From Affinundibacterium macrobrachii (lineage in GTDB: Bacteria > Pseudomonadota > Gammaproteobacteria > Burkholderiales > Burkholderiaceae_D), in contig NZ_BMYT01000004.1 of the NCBI RefSeq assembly GCF_014652415.1, forward strand, positions 24,126 to 88,125: a stretch of 64,000 nucleotides of DNA. Direction: 5' to 3'. Both the position numbers and the translations under genes were made by a program. Numbering within the stretch: the stretch's first letter is position 1; the number at the start of each line of letters is the position of its first letter. Under the pieces are notes generated by a model. That model made no database searches and was not told the origin of the DNA. It saw nothing but the letters and a program-made list of their open reading frames with translations. Positions 17,931 through 26,941 of this stretch are shown piece by piece.

Positions 17931-18908
17931 ATGAAATACAACAATCATTTAATGCCATTAAAAATGGCCGCTTTGATTTGGTCAGCAGTCGAATTGCTGA
18001 GTTATTCGGAGCAGGCGCAGGCTTCTTGCGGTAGTAGCTTCTGCTTGGTGAATACCGATTGGGCGGTGCAGGGCGCTTGGATGGAACGTGGATATCGCTA
18101 CGATCTACGTTTTGAAACCGTGCGTCAAGATCAGCTAATGCGCGGCTCCAAAAAAGTCAATTTGACGGGTTTTGAAGCGCGCGATGCAGAGCAAGATACA
18201 GACAGCCGCCGTTGGTTGTTGAATGTCGATCATGGTATTAACGAAAACTGGGGCGTCTCTGCCGCCATTCCTTTTATTGATCGGCGTCATCAACATGCGG
18301 AAGCAGGGCAGCCGGTTAGTTGGAATTTTCGCCAAATCGGTGATGCACGGATCACCGCGCGCTATCAAACAGGTTTGCAAGATACCAAGGATGGCGGCGC
18401 CGCCGTGGTAGGAGCACATGTAGGAATCAAGCTTGCCACCGGTAAGTTTGATATTGCCAATTTGACGGGAACCAAGGCGGAAAGAAGTTTGCAGCCAGGT
18501 ACGGGCACCAACGATCTGTTGGCAAGTGTTTACTACCGTAGAGTGCTCTCGGATATCGCGACGACATGGTTTGTACAAGCCAATTTGGAAGCACCATTGC
18601 AAGAACGTGATGGCTTCAAGCCGGGTCGCAAAATCGGTATCGATCTTGGTATTCGTACACTATGGACTAGCTCTTTGTCGCCCATGTTGCAATTGAATTT
18701 CCAGCACCGTGCATCTGATTCTGGCATCTATGCTGAACCAGCCGATTCAGGCGGGCGCAGCCTGTCGATCAGTCCAGGGTTGAGCTACAAAATTACACCG
18801 CAGACCCATGCCTATGGATTCGTACAAGTCCCTGTTTATCAGCAGGTCACCGGTCAGCAACTAAGCCCTAAGTGGGCAGCGACCGTCGGCATTCAATCGC
18901 ATTTTTAA
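17931..18908 (+). CDS. Outer-membrane beta-barrel protein of the MbnPH locus
   Basis: About 325 residues with a signal peptide (residues 9-31, ending AQAS) and beta-strand-rich sequence ending VGIQSHF with terminal Phe, as in an outer-membrane barrel. The mature N-terminus has two Cys (SCGSSFCLVNTDW). It is upstream of MbnP and MbnH and probably co-transcribed (42 bp gap), so it may transport a metal or copper-carrier. ATG 17931 is preferred; in-frame starts at 17865 (GTG) and 17892 (ATG) would give a poor signal peptide. No family name is assigned. Confidence 0.65.
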   Translation: MKYNNHLMPLKMAALIWSAVELLSYSEQAQASCGSSFCLVNTDWAVQGAWMERGYRYDLRFETVRQDQLMRGSKKVNLTGFEARDAEQDTDSRRWLLNVDHGINENWGVSAAIPFIDRRHQHAEAGQPVSWNFRQIGDARITARYQTGLQDTKDGGAAVVGAHVGIKLATGKFDIANLTGTKAERSLQPGTGTNDLLASVYYRRVLSDIATTWFVQANLEAPLQERDGFKPGRKIGIDLGIRTLWTSSLSPMLQLNFQHRASDSGIYAEPADSGGRSLSISPGLSYKITPQTHAYGFVQVPVYQQVTGQQLSPKWAATVGIQSHF

Positions 18909-18949
18909 TCGATTACTTACTTTCTTACCCATTTTTTTTAGGATATACA

Positions 18950-19903
18950 ATGAAATTTTCACATACTTCAAGCATCACATCATTCACGATCATCGCAGCA
19001 AGTCTAACTCTGACTGCTTGTGGAGGCTCCAGTAGCCCAGCGGCACCAACTGCGCCGACTTACCCTGCGACCATGCAAGTTAGCGTCAATTTTGATTTGC
19101 TGGCAAATGGCAGTGCAGTGAAATGCGGCACAGCGATTACCAGTCTTGGAAGCAAAGCGACGACCGCAGAATTAAAAGATGCGCGCTTCTATATTTCTAA
19201 TGTGAATCTCATTGATGCGAACGATAAAGCTGTTCCAGTGACATTGACTGCGAACGACTGGCAGAACGATAAGGTCACCTTGATTAGCCTGATTGATGGC
19301 GGAAGCGCTGCTTGCGGCGGTACGATTTTACCGACGAATGCTGTCATCACGGGCACAGTGCCAGGCGCTGCCTACAAGGGTATCTCTTATGAAATTGGTG
19401 TGCCGACAGAGCTAAATCATAGTGATTATGCTGCTGCCGCAAAACCTTTGAATGTGCAAGCTATGGCGTGGAGCTGGACATCTGGCCGCAAGTTCATGAA
19501 GTTAGAAGTCAATCCTGTCGGTGGCGTGGACGTGGTACGAACCAATACAACGACAACTCCTCCAACGACAACGACCAACAAGGCTAGCACATGGAATGTA
19601 CATTTGGGCTCAGGCGGTTGCACAACCAATGCAACGACTGGCGCCTATAGCTGTACCAATTCCAATCGCATGTTAGTCAAGTTGGCGAGTTTCGATTACA
19701 ACACACAAAAAATCTCTTTAGATTTAAATGCCTTATTTGCAGGTAGTGATTTGACCACCGACTTGGCTGGTGCAACAGGTTGTATGTCTGGCGCTACTGA
19801 TACCGATTGCAAAGCGATTTTTGAAAACATGAAAATTAATTTGTCGACAGGTGCGACGACCTCGGCGGGCGTGCAATCCATCTTCGTCGCGCGTACCAAA
19901 TAA
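18950..19903 (+). CDS. mbnP: MbnP family copper-binding lipoprotein (four-Cys motif protein)
   Basis: A 317-residue protein. It has a lipoprotein signal (TIIAASLTLTAC, Cys 24). The body shows the MbnP pattern: VSVNFDLLANGSAVKCG near the start, DARFYISNVNL, AACGG, KGISYEIGVP, MAWSWTSGRKFMKLEV and GCTT/YSCTN, giving the paired cysteines of the four-Cys motif. In the characterised pair, the partner di-heme enzyme oxidises a Trp of MbnP to kynurenine, which joins a copper site; the Trp-rich MAWSW segment is a candidate. ATG 18950 has AGGA seven bases upstream. MbnH follows 21 bp downstream. Confidence 0.85.
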   Translation: MKFSHTSSITSFTIIAASLTLTACGGSSSPAAPTAPTYPATMQVSVNFDLLANGSAVKCGTAITSLGSKATTAELKDARFYISNVNLIDANDKAVPVTLTANDWQNDKVTLISLIDGGSAACGGTILPTNAVITGTVPGAAYKGISYEIGVPTELNHSDYAAAAKPLNVQAMAWSWTSGRKFMKLEVNPVGGVDVVRTNTTTTPPTTTTNKASTWNVHLGSGGCTTNATTGAYSCTNSNRMLVKLASFDYNTQKISLDLNALFAGSDLTTDLAGATGCMSGATDTDCKAIFENMKINLSTGATTSAGVQSIFVARTK

Positions 19904-19924
19904 TGAGATTAATGAAAAAAGTAA

Positions 19925-21115
19925 ATGCATAAATCCGTGAACAATCAACGTAGCCGAAGATTTATCGCTGCTCTGAGTAGTATCGCAGTTGCCAGTTTTC
20001 TGGTAACTGCGTGTGGAGCAGGCGGTAGTGGCGGAGGTGGCCCCTCTGCAACGCATTCACACGCGACCCCAACAACGCCAGCGTTGAATGGTTTTCCCGC
20101 ACCCGTGATTCCGATCTCTAATCCCTTAAGCGATGAGAAAATTGCACTAGGACGTCAATTGTTTTACGACAAGCGCCTATCGGGCAACGGCACGCAATCG
20201 TGTGCATCGTGTCATCATCAAGACAAAGCATTTACAGACGGCAAGCCACTAGCAATCGGCTCAACCGGAGAAATCCATCCGCGCAATTCGCAAGGTTTGG
20301 CGAATGTGGTCTACAACGCGACCTTGACTTGGGCTAATCCTGCTCTTACAGAGCTAGAGCGGCAAATGGAAGTACCGATGTTTGGTGACAATCCTGTCGA
20401 AATGGGCATCAACGATGGCAATAAAGCAGAAGTGCTGAATCGTTTCAAAACGGATTTTGGCATCCTCAATCAGTTTAAGGCTGCGTTTCCAAAAGACATT
20501 GAGCCGATTAACTTCACCAACATCATCGCAGCGATTGCCAGTTTTCAACGTACTTTAATTTCGAATGAATCTAAGTACGACCAGTTTTTACGCAAGCAGG
20601 TGACATTCACCGAATCGGAAATACGCGGCATGAATTTGTTCATGGGCGAAACCGCAGAATGTTTTCACTGCCATGGCAGTTTTAATTTTAACGATCAACC
20701 CAAGTTCGTTGGATTAAGTCCAGTGGAAACGCCATTTCACAATACCGGTTTGTATAACATCGACGGTAAAGGGGGATTTCCTTTCCCCAACCGTGGCCTA
20801 TTTGAATTCACATCAAAGCCACAAGACATGGGCGCTTTCCGTGCACCGAGTTTACGCAATGTAGCTGTCACAGCGCCGTATATGCATGATGGCTCTATCG
20901 CAAGTTTGAAAGAAGTTTTGGACTTTTATGCGGCGGGTGGACGACACATTACCAGCGGACAAAATGCTGGCGATGGCAGATTAAATCCCTATAAAAGTGA
21001 TTTGATTACGCGGATCAATTTGAGTGAGCAAGACAAGATTGATTTAGTCAATTTTTTGGGAACTTTAACAGACGAGAAATTTTTAAAGAATCCGAAGTTT
21101 GCTAGCCCGCAATAA
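19925..21115 (+). CDS. mbnH: MbnH family di-heme cytochrome c peroxidase-like enzyme
   Basis: A 396-residue lipoprotein (signal with Cys 30 in SFLVTACGAGG). Two c-type heme motifs are present: CASCH at 93-97 and CFHCH at 246-250. The order and spacing match di-heme peroxidase (MauG/CcpA) proteins. The C-terminal YMHDGSIASLKEVLDFYAAGG is typical of the family. MbnH oxidises its MbnP partner, whose gene is immediately upstream. It ends the copper-locus transcript; an imperfect inverted repeat at about 21195-21237 follows. Confidence 0.85.
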   Translation: MHKSVNNQRSRRFIAALSSIAVASFLVTACGAGGSGGGGPSATHSHATPTTPALNGFPAPVIPISNPLSDEKIALGRQLFYDKRLSGNGTQSCASCHHQDKAFTDGKPLAIGSTGEIHPRNSQGLANVVYNATLTWANPALTELERQMEVPMFGDNPVEMGINDGNKAEVLNRFKTDFGILNQFKAAFPKDIEPINFTNIIAAIASFQRTLISNESKYDQFLRKQVTFTESEIRGMNLFMGETAECFHCHGSFNFNDQPKFVGLSPVETPFHNTGLYNIDGKGGFPFPNRGLFEFTSKPQDMGAFRAPSLRNVAVTAPYMHDGSIASLKEVLDFYAAGGRHITSGQNAGDGRLNPYKSDLITRINLSEQDKIDLVNFLGTLTDEKFLKNPKFASPQ

Positions 21116-21308
21116 GAAGTGAAAAAGTTTCAATCAATGATACGGTCTACGTAGATGGATTCAAAATGAAAGTTGAATTGGGCGACTAATGCGTGATGGA
21201 GGAGTCAGAGCTTATTGTTCTTTTGATTCCTCCACACTATGTTGTTTTAAAATCGAGAAACTACTTAATTTGAAAAGCGAAGTTGGTTCGATTAGCCGCG
21301 TTTAAGCT

Positions 21309-21896
21309 CTAGTCGATTTGCTTATTTTCTAGCTGTGACACTCCACCAGACACTATAAATTTCATCACATTAGTCGGACTAATATCGATGGCTCTTACCT
21401 GACTGCTAGGGACGATATAGAGTTCACCAGAGAAGTTGTAAGAGTGCGGAAAATACACGGCTACTTTATCTTCTAAACCCAAAATAGATAAATCTTCCTC
21501 CGTCAAGAAGCCCAATTTCTCTAGCTTTGCTTCGGGGTTGATGAGCACTAAAACCGGGCGATTAAATTTCTTTTCGTCGCCAACAAAAGCGGAAAAGAGA
21601 TCGTTCAATGAGGAGTAGATTTCATTTAGAACAGGAATGTTCTGAATTGAATTTCTGATCAAACGCTTGATTGGCTGCGCGATGAAAGTTTGCCCAAAAT
21701 AACCGATGACGATCAGCAATAAGACGATAATTAATAAGCCTAAGCCTGGGATATCATGTCCGATCAATAGCTCTAAACTCTCGCGTAGCAAGCCATCTGC
21801 AAATTCAAATGAAATCAAGAGAATATAAGCAGTAAGCGCTAAAGGAGAGATGAACAGCAAACCTTGTAAGAAATAATTAACGAGTTTTTTGATCAT
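21309..21896 (-). CDS. DUF502 membrane protein
   Basis: A 195-residue protein with two N-terminal membrane helices (LQGLLFISPLALTAYILL and LGLLIIVLLLIVIGYFGQTF) followed by a cytoplasmic part with RNSIQNIPVLNEIYSSLNDLF and VAVYFPHSYNFSGELYIVPSSQV, the signature of DUF502. Function is unknown. The start ATG 21896 is chosen because the 13 codons upstream are not conserved-looking. It may be co-transcribed with the ABC domain gene 70 bp upstream. Confidence 0.75.
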   Translation of the reverse strand: MIKKLVNYFLQGLLFISPLALTAYILLISFEFADGLLRESLELLIGHDIPGLGLLIIVLLLIVIGYFGQTFIAQPIKRLIRNSIQNIPVLNEIYSSLNDLFSAFVGDEKKFNRPVLVLINPEAKLEKLGFLTEEDLSILGLEDKVAVYFPHSYNFSGELYIVPSSQVRAIDISPTNVMKFIVSGGVSQLENKQID

Positions 21897-21966
21897 AAGA
21901 CGACAATTTTTAGTAAAAAGGCATGTGAAATCCATGCGATGGAAAGGAATGAATAGGCAACGAATA

Positions 21967-22803
21967 TTACTCGTCGCTCAGACGATTAATTGTATCGCGC
22001 ATACGTACAAAACTATTGACGACATAGGGTACATCATTCAATCCATCTACATAATCACGCATGTAGGCCAGCATAGCATAGGCGGCGCCAGCACTAAATA
22101 AGGGAGAATGGGTAAAGTTCCATAACATGCAGATTAGAACTACGATGGTCGCAAGTTCAGTAACCACCCAGGTCAAGTTCTGTGCATCCGATAGCGCGAC
22201 TTTCCAGCGTTTTAGTAGTTGAAAGTGACGAGCAATACTGACACCTTGAGCATTCTGTAAAATTGTGACCTCGCGCTCAATTTGATTATTCAAACCTCTG
22301 TTGTAGCGTTGTGCGCGCGCTAAATACCATTTATTCGCTCCTAGCATTGGAATCAACACGAGGGTTGCCAGCCATCCAGCTTCTTGATCATACGAAAATA
22401 ACAGTAATAGTGAACCGACCACTGCTGTAATATTTCGAAAAATAGCGGGGACTTCGATTTCCAGAAAGCTCACTAGTTCGCGCGCTAACTCCACTCGCGC
22501 TGAAACCTTGCTGACTCCGTGCCCCTGCTTAATTTGCACGATTGCAGTTCGCTCCGCTAGTCGAGCATAAATATCGCTGAATATTCGGGTGTCATAGCGC
22601 TGGCGAATAAAGCACAATATTAGTTGGAAGAACCATAAAATCAGTAAAACTAGTAAGCCGTGCATCTTACGCTGTAGTAAATCATCAATAGCCATTCCTA
22701 TTGCAGCAGGCAAAGCTAATAGACACAATTTCTCAATAAGAGTCAGAACATAGGTAAAGCTGATTGCGTTTCGATGTGTTTTAAAAAGTTGATAGGACGT
22801 CAT
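21967..22803 (-). CDS. ABC transporter six-transmembrane domain protein without ATPase domain
   Basis: A 278-residue protein. It looks like the membrane half of an ABC exporter (N-terminal FKTHRNAISFTYVLTLIEKL, then six helices with long cytoplasmic loops such as RHFQLLKRWKVALSDAQNL), and no nucleotide-binding domain follows in any frame. Such stand-alone six-TM domain proteins are known as a separate family; their partner ATPase, if any, is elsewhere. ATG 22803 has an AAG-rich upstream stretch but no clear ribosome binding site. Confidence 0.7.
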   Translation of the reverse strand: MTSYQLFKTHRNAISFTYVLTLIEKLCLLALPAAIGMAIDDLLQRKMHGLLVLLILWFFQLILCFIRQRYDTRIFSDIYARLAERTAIVQIKQGHGVSKVSARVELARELVSFLEIEVPAIFRNITAVVGSLLLLFSYDQEAGWLATLVLIPMLGANKWYLARAQRYNRGLNNQIEREVTILQNAQGVSIARHFQLLKRWKVALSDAQNLTWVVTELATIVVLICMLWNFTHSPLFSAGAAYAMLAYMRDYVDGLNDVPYVVNSFVRMRDTINRLSDE

Positions 22804-22972
22804 TGTACTTCGTGAAGAAAATTATTTAGAAATCATGATCTTAGTACTTTAGGATTTCATGATATCAAGAAGCTGAATGCTCCAAAAGAAATGCCTTTGA
22901 TCTAATAAAGAGAGTTTGCAAGATTCAAGTGGCATGCAGTCAGCGTGAAATTAGCTGGCAATTTGCTTGAAA

Positions 22973-24658
22973 TTACGGCTCCAAAGTCGGCACGTAATCG
23001 ACATAAGCATCAAAAATCCACCCCTGCATATCGATGTACTCTTCTCTAGAACGTAGTGGAATGGAATAGACCTTCACTTTGATCCAACGCCCTTCGCGTG
23101 TCGCAATCGTTTCGCAAGGGCGATTGCTGTCGATGATTTCAAACATGGTGCCAAACGGCAGCGTATCGATCTTGTTACTATTGGTATCGGATTCGCCACG
23201 CAGCTGTACTTTGTCGGCGATTAATACGGCATAGGGCTTGGTGTTGGCGTTACAACTCAATGCTTTGTTTGGTTCCTTACATTGACCGCTCTTGTAATAA
23301 TCAAAAATATCAGCAAGTGCTTTGAGGTTTCTTATTTGTGTTTCATTTCCTTTTGGTGGAAAGGCGATGCCGACGCAAGTTTTGCCTGGCATGCATTCGG
23401 GAATACTGACGCCAGTTTGCGGGCTGCCAATCGAGCCGCCTTCATACTCGCAGCGATTTTGGATATTGTCTTTTTCTGATTTAGGTAAAGGCGCATCGAT
23501 GAGCGCGCTGCACCAGGTGTAGCTGTAGGCTCTGCGGGCGATGCTGATGATTGAACGGTCATAGATTTCCATCTTGGTCGTCTTGCGAAAATCTGCGCCC
23601 GATTCGCACAGGTTTTTTACCACGCCAAGTTGCGCGTTGGCGGTGGCGTAGGCTAGTGGTGTAACGCCAGATCCATTTGGACTATCGAGTGGGTAGCCTT
23701 CTTTCGCTAAGAAGTCGAAAGTAGCTTTATCGGCGCCACTTTCTGCGGCTACGTCAATGACACTGCAATGCTGATTCTGACGACAGCGCTCTAACCATTT
23801 AGCTGTTTTGTGAGCGTTCAATATGGATAATCTTTGCGTCGCCTCTTTAATCGCGATGGCTTCGCTCATCAGATAGTTTTCGACGATGGCACGCCATTCC
23901 TTGCTGATGTTGGCTGCAATGTAGGCATTCGCTTTGCTTAGATCGGTGTCGCCTGCGCGAGTTGCTGTAACGAGATTCAAGTAGTCATCAAACCACGTCG
24001 ATTTTTTTGCACCCTTTTTACATAAGCCAGCTTTCATAAAACTAGTGGTAATCACCTCCGCTGCACGCGCTCGCGCATGCAGCAATGCATAGCCTTGATC
24101 TTGGCTTGGCGAATTCAAACGCGCGCTAAGGCTTTCTATGACAGATGGCTGTATAATTTTTTTTGCTTCGTGTTGATAGCTGGTATTCACGAGTGGATTG
24201 ACGTCATTGTTACAATGCAGCTTGACCACAGCAAAGCTACTGGCAACCGTGCTGTCTTGGGGTAAATTCAGTACGGCTGCTGCTTCGAGTGATTCTGCGT
24301 CAGATTTGAATCCTTTGCTCAGTAGCCATTCCACCATCTGCGGTCTAGGATTATTCATGCTAGCCCACTGCATCGGTTGGCAATCGCGCAGCTTGTTACA
24401 GGCTTTAATCCACCCAAGACTGTCTAGATACTGCGTTAATGCCACATTGCCGGAAGACGCAGCGAAATTAAAAGCCAAACTAAGCTGATCGCCGCTGTAT
24501 TTTTCCTTAGACAGTATGCGTTTCACCGCAGCTAAATCACCATTGATAAAAAACTGGCCATCTGTTTCTTCCCATGATGAGCTATGTGCTGATACGCTAA
24601 CCAGAGCAATCGCGGTACACGTGAGGGTTTGGATGAGTGATTTGATGGATGGTTTCAT
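22973..24658 (-). CDS. Periplasmic ankyrin-repeat protein with SH3-like C-terminal domain
   Basis: A 561-residue protein with a signal peptide (residues 8-26, ending SAHS). Ankyrin-like units occur at about 65-125 and again at 300-370 (IDVAAESGADKATFDFLAKEGYPLDSPNGSGVTPLAYATA and VVKNLCESGADF). The C-terminal 95 residues carry a bacterial SH3-like domain (VQLRGESDTNSNKIDTLPFGTMFEIID, then GRWIKVKV and GWIF). Multiple Cys pairs suggest a disulfide-bonded periplasmic protein. SH3-like domains often bind peptidoglycan or peptides. Function is unknown. Confidence 0.65.
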   Translation of the reverse strand: MKPSIKSLIQTLTCTAIALVSVSAHSSSWEETDGQFFINGDLAAVKRILSKEKYSGDQLSLAFNFAASSGNVALTQYLDSLGWIKACNKLRDCQPMQWASMNNPRPQMVEWLLSKGFKSDAESLEAAAVLNLPQDSTVASSFAVVKLHCNNDVNPLVNTSYQHEAKKIIQPSVIESLSARLNSPSQDQGYALLHARARAAEVITTSFMKAGLCKKGAKKSTWFDDYLNLVTATRAGDTDLSKANAYIAANISKEWRAIVENYLMSEAIAIKEATQRLSILNAHKTAKWLERCRQNQHCSVIDVAAESGADKATFDFLAKEGYPLDSPNGSGVTPLAYATANAQLGVVKNLCESGADFRKTTKMEIYDRSIISIARRAYSYTWCSALIDAPLPKSEKDNIQNRCEYEGGSIGSPQTGVSIPECMPGKTCVGIAFPPKGNETQIRNLKALADIFDYYKSGQCKEPNKALSCNANTKPYAVLIADKVQLRGESDTNSNKIDTLPFGTMFEIIDSNRPCETIATREGRWIKVKVYSIPLRSREEYIDMQGWIFDAYVDYVPTLEP

Positions 24659-24757
24659 GTGACAAGCTCGTAAGCAAGATGGTAGATGCTAGCTTGTGTT
24701 TTGGAAGTTGGCAATGCTGGTCAGTTGTGGGTAATCTCAGATTGGGGTGTACCTGGT

Positions 24758-25468
24758 TTAAGCATCGCTCAATGCATAAGTGTACGAACAGCTACCCTGA
24801 TAATTTTTTCTCCACTGAAATGGGATTCCAAACATTCCGATTTTATAGCATGCACTGAATGTAGCCCCTACAGGTACTTGAACGTACAAGTCATGAGGGA
24901 CATCTAGCGACACGTTTTCTTCAGCCTCTGATACCCATAGATAAATTAAATTCGCATTGGGAGCTTTCCGTTTCTCTAAAATTTCTTTGTGTATAACCTT
25001 TCCACGAAAAATTAAAGTTTCATGTCGAACAAAAGCTGTATTCATCCATAAGAAAATAATAGGAACGACTAAAGATAGAAAAAAATAACCAAGAATATAA
25101 TTTGTTATTAATGTCGGCCATGTTGATCTTCGCAGGCGGTCTTTTTTTTGTTGGCTATTTCGTAGTATGAGACCTAGACCAATGGCGATCGGAGCAGCTA
25201 AATAAGTAAGAAAGAAATCCATCAAATACGACTGTGGGGTAACTATCGCAAAACTTAGTTCCAATGCGAACATGAAAAGGACAAAAAATACGATGAGAAC
25301 AAGAACGTGTATTGATGTTTCTTGAATTCTGTCTCGCCATGTGATTTTTACTTCCTCTTGTACTTTCTTTTCTAACCAAGGTTTGAGTAATGTACGACAT
25401 TGGATGCAATGGATGTCCGTAGTCTCAGATTGTTGATTACATACTGGACAATGTATAAGGTCTTTTCT
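24758..25468 (-). CDS. Zinc-ribbon membrane protein with no recognisable start codon
   Basis: The frame is open from a TAA at 25471-25469 to the stop at 24758, about 236 codons. From the first ATG (25273) it gives 171 residues with two helices. The 65 codons before this ATG are clearly coding: DLIHCPVCN then IHCIQCRTLLKPWLEKK form two CxxC pairs of a double zinc ribbon, followed by a hydrophobic helix. The first codon after the stop is AGA, and no ATG, GTG or TTG precedes the zinc ribbon in frame. Either the start was lost, a small indel separates it from the true start, or initiation is non-canonical. Function is unknown. Confidence 0.55.
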   Translation of the reverse strand, partial: RKDLIHCPVCNQQSETTDIHCIQCRTLLKPWLEKKVQEEVKITWRDRIQETSIHVLVLIVFFVLFMFALELSFAIVTPQSYLMDFFLTYLAAPIAIGLGLILRNSQQKKDRLRRSTWPTLITNYILGYFFLSLVVPIIFLWMNTAFVRHETLIFRGKVIHKEILEKRKAPNANLIYLWVSEAEENVSLDVPHDLYVQVPVGATFSACYKIGMFGIPFQWRKNYQGSCSYTYALSDA

Positions 25469-25535
25469 TTACGTTAAAGCTTGTTACAATCGCTGACAAA
25501 GAAAATTAAAACCTAATTTTCACAAGGTCATATAA

Positions 25536-25656
25536 GTGGGTGTAACCCGCGCGGTAGTTGAATTTGTGTACTGCTTTATTAAGTTATTGTAATAGTGTAA
25601 AACGAATACTCGACAAATCTCAGTTACTCGTAGGCGCTGGTTGTACCCGTCCTACA
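25536..25656. repeat. Degenerate palindromic intergenic element, copy 1
   Basis: The left end GTGGGTGTAACCCGCGC and the right end GCGCTGGTTGTACCCGTCCTAC (about 25635-25656) resemble the two arms of the clean hairpin at 30361-30428. The inner part (about 25570-25645) is about 70 percent alike to 26340-26420 by eye. This suggests an old small mobile palindromic element. Confidence 0.4.
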
Positions 25657-25669
25657 AACTACAAAGCAA

Positions 25670-26239
25670 CTAGTTTTGTGACTTAAGTAGCTGCTCAATT
25701 TCGGTCTGCACTTTTTTGACATTATCAATCGCAAAGAAGCCAAATTTTTCTGTACTCCGATCGCCATCGTTATCTAGATAGGTTCTTGTTTGTAAAACTA
25801 AATCACCAGAGCCATTTGCATGTTGAATGCGCTCGATGTTTTTGATTTGATTCAACGGTATGGATTTAACGGTGATTGTCTTGATGCCTGATATAGTTAT
25901 CGCACGTTGATCTGTCACTGCATAGACCATTGAACGTGCATTCTTTTTCAATCTAAATGGCGAGCTAAGACCAATGATCCCTACCAGAAAAAACGGCAAT
26001 CCAAACAGTGGAAATAGACTCCAGCCTTCTTCAAAGCTAGGGATTTCAAAGCCTGATGCGCCAGCGATCCAAAATATAGAAAAAGCCGTCCAAGGTATAA
26101 AGAAGAACCACAATTTCATACCAGATTTCATGTAAGAACTCGGAATCGGTTGACCAGCCCAGGTGATGAACTCGCCTGCGTTCAATTCAGAACGAAGTCT
26201 TTCATGTAAATGCTCAGGGATATTGAATGTGTTGATCAT
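25670..26239 (-). CDS. Bacterial PH-domain membrane protein
   Basis: A 189-residue protein. Two membrane helices at about 45-62 and 72-92 are followed by a bacterial Pleckstrin-homology domain (MVYAVTDQRAITISG, then SIPLNQIKNIERIQHANGSGDLVLQT, and FFAIDNVKKVQTEIEQLL). The VYAVTDQRAI segment is typical of the DUF304/bPH families. Function is unknown. It stands alone between two degenerate repeat elements. Confidence 0.7.
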   Translation of the reverse strand: MINTFNIPEHLHERLRSELNAGEFITWAGQPIPSSYMKSGMKLWFFFIPWTAFSIFWIAGASGFEIPSFEEGWSLFPLFGLPFFLVGIIGLSSPFRLKKNARSMVYAVTDQRAITISGIKTITVKSIPLNQIKNIERIQHANGSGDLVLQTRTYLDNDGDRSTEKFGFFAIDNVKKVQTEIEQLLKSQN

Positions 26240-26286
26240 ACGTATGGGGCAGATTGAAAAATGATAGTGACCTAGAATTGAAGCGC

Positions 26287-26430
26287 ATGGGTTGCGCAGT
26301 AAATTGCGAGGTAAGCTGCAAATGTACAGTTAAATTTCTGTATTGCTTTTCCTAATCATTTTAACAGGGTAAAACGCATAGTTAACAATTTTAGTTATTC
26401 GTCGGCGCTGCTTGCGCATGCCTTACCTAC
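26287..26430. repeat. Degenerate palindromic intergenic element, copy 2
   Basis: The inner part (TGTATTGCTTTT through GTAAAACG to GTTATTCGTCGGCGCTG) aligns with 25566-25640 in the same order and orientation. Short GGTAAG (about 26310) and CTTACC (about 26422) ends are inverted. It touches the end of the next gene at 26430. Confidence 0.35.
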
Positions 26431-26912
26431 TATTTGTCAGTTCGTCTGAGTGTCCCTTTTTTGAGAATGAGCGGTGAATCGCCTTCGGGCTCACCGGCTT
26501 TTATCTCCTCCGTGATTTTCCAGTCCAGGCGTTTATCCGTCAGCGTTGCCACTCCTTTGACAACCGCGCCATTGCGTCCGCTTGTTACGCTGAGGAGAGC
26601 ATGGTTGCCAACGACGCGTCCGTTAACTGTACCTTGCCCGCCTTCATTGATGCGGCCGCAATCGACAGTAGTCATTGTGTGAGAGCCAGTGATCTTCTTG
26701 CCCGTTTGCAGTAGAACAAACGTTGCTTCACCACACTTAGCACGCAGTGTCTTCTGCTCCGGCGTTCGCATGTCGACTGACCATGTGCCAGAAAATTTTG
26801 ATTCTGCGGCATATGTTGAGTGAGCGCTAATTGTACACAAAGAGATGAACAGAAGATTGCGTTTGAATATCGAAACTGCGGAGGGCGCGCACTGATAAGC
26901 ATTAAATTCCAT
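26430..26912 (-). CDS. Secreted hypothetical protein
   Basis: A 160-residue protein with a signal peptide (hydrophobic residues 20-35, ending TYA). The mature part looks like a small beta-barrel (FSGTWSVDMRTPEQ, then FVLLQTGKKITGSHTM, GQGTVNGRVVGNHALLSVTSGRNG, DWKITEEI), similar in style to lipocalin-like or avidin-like domains that many uncharacterised periplasmic proteins share. Two Cys (KCGEA, VDCGR) could pair. No family is assigned. It lies just downstream of the YcnI gene on the same strand. Confidence 0.55.
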   Translation of the reverse strand: MEFNAYQCAPSAVSIFKRNLLFISLCTISAHSTYAAESKFSGTWSVDMRTPEQKTLRAKCGEATFVLLQTGKKITGSHTMTTVDCGRINEGGQGTVNGRVVGNHALLSVTSGRNGAVVKGVATLTDKRLDWKITEEIKAGEPEGDSPLILKKGTLRRTDK

Positions 26913-26941
26913 ACGCTTTACATTTTGTTGGTGATCATTGT

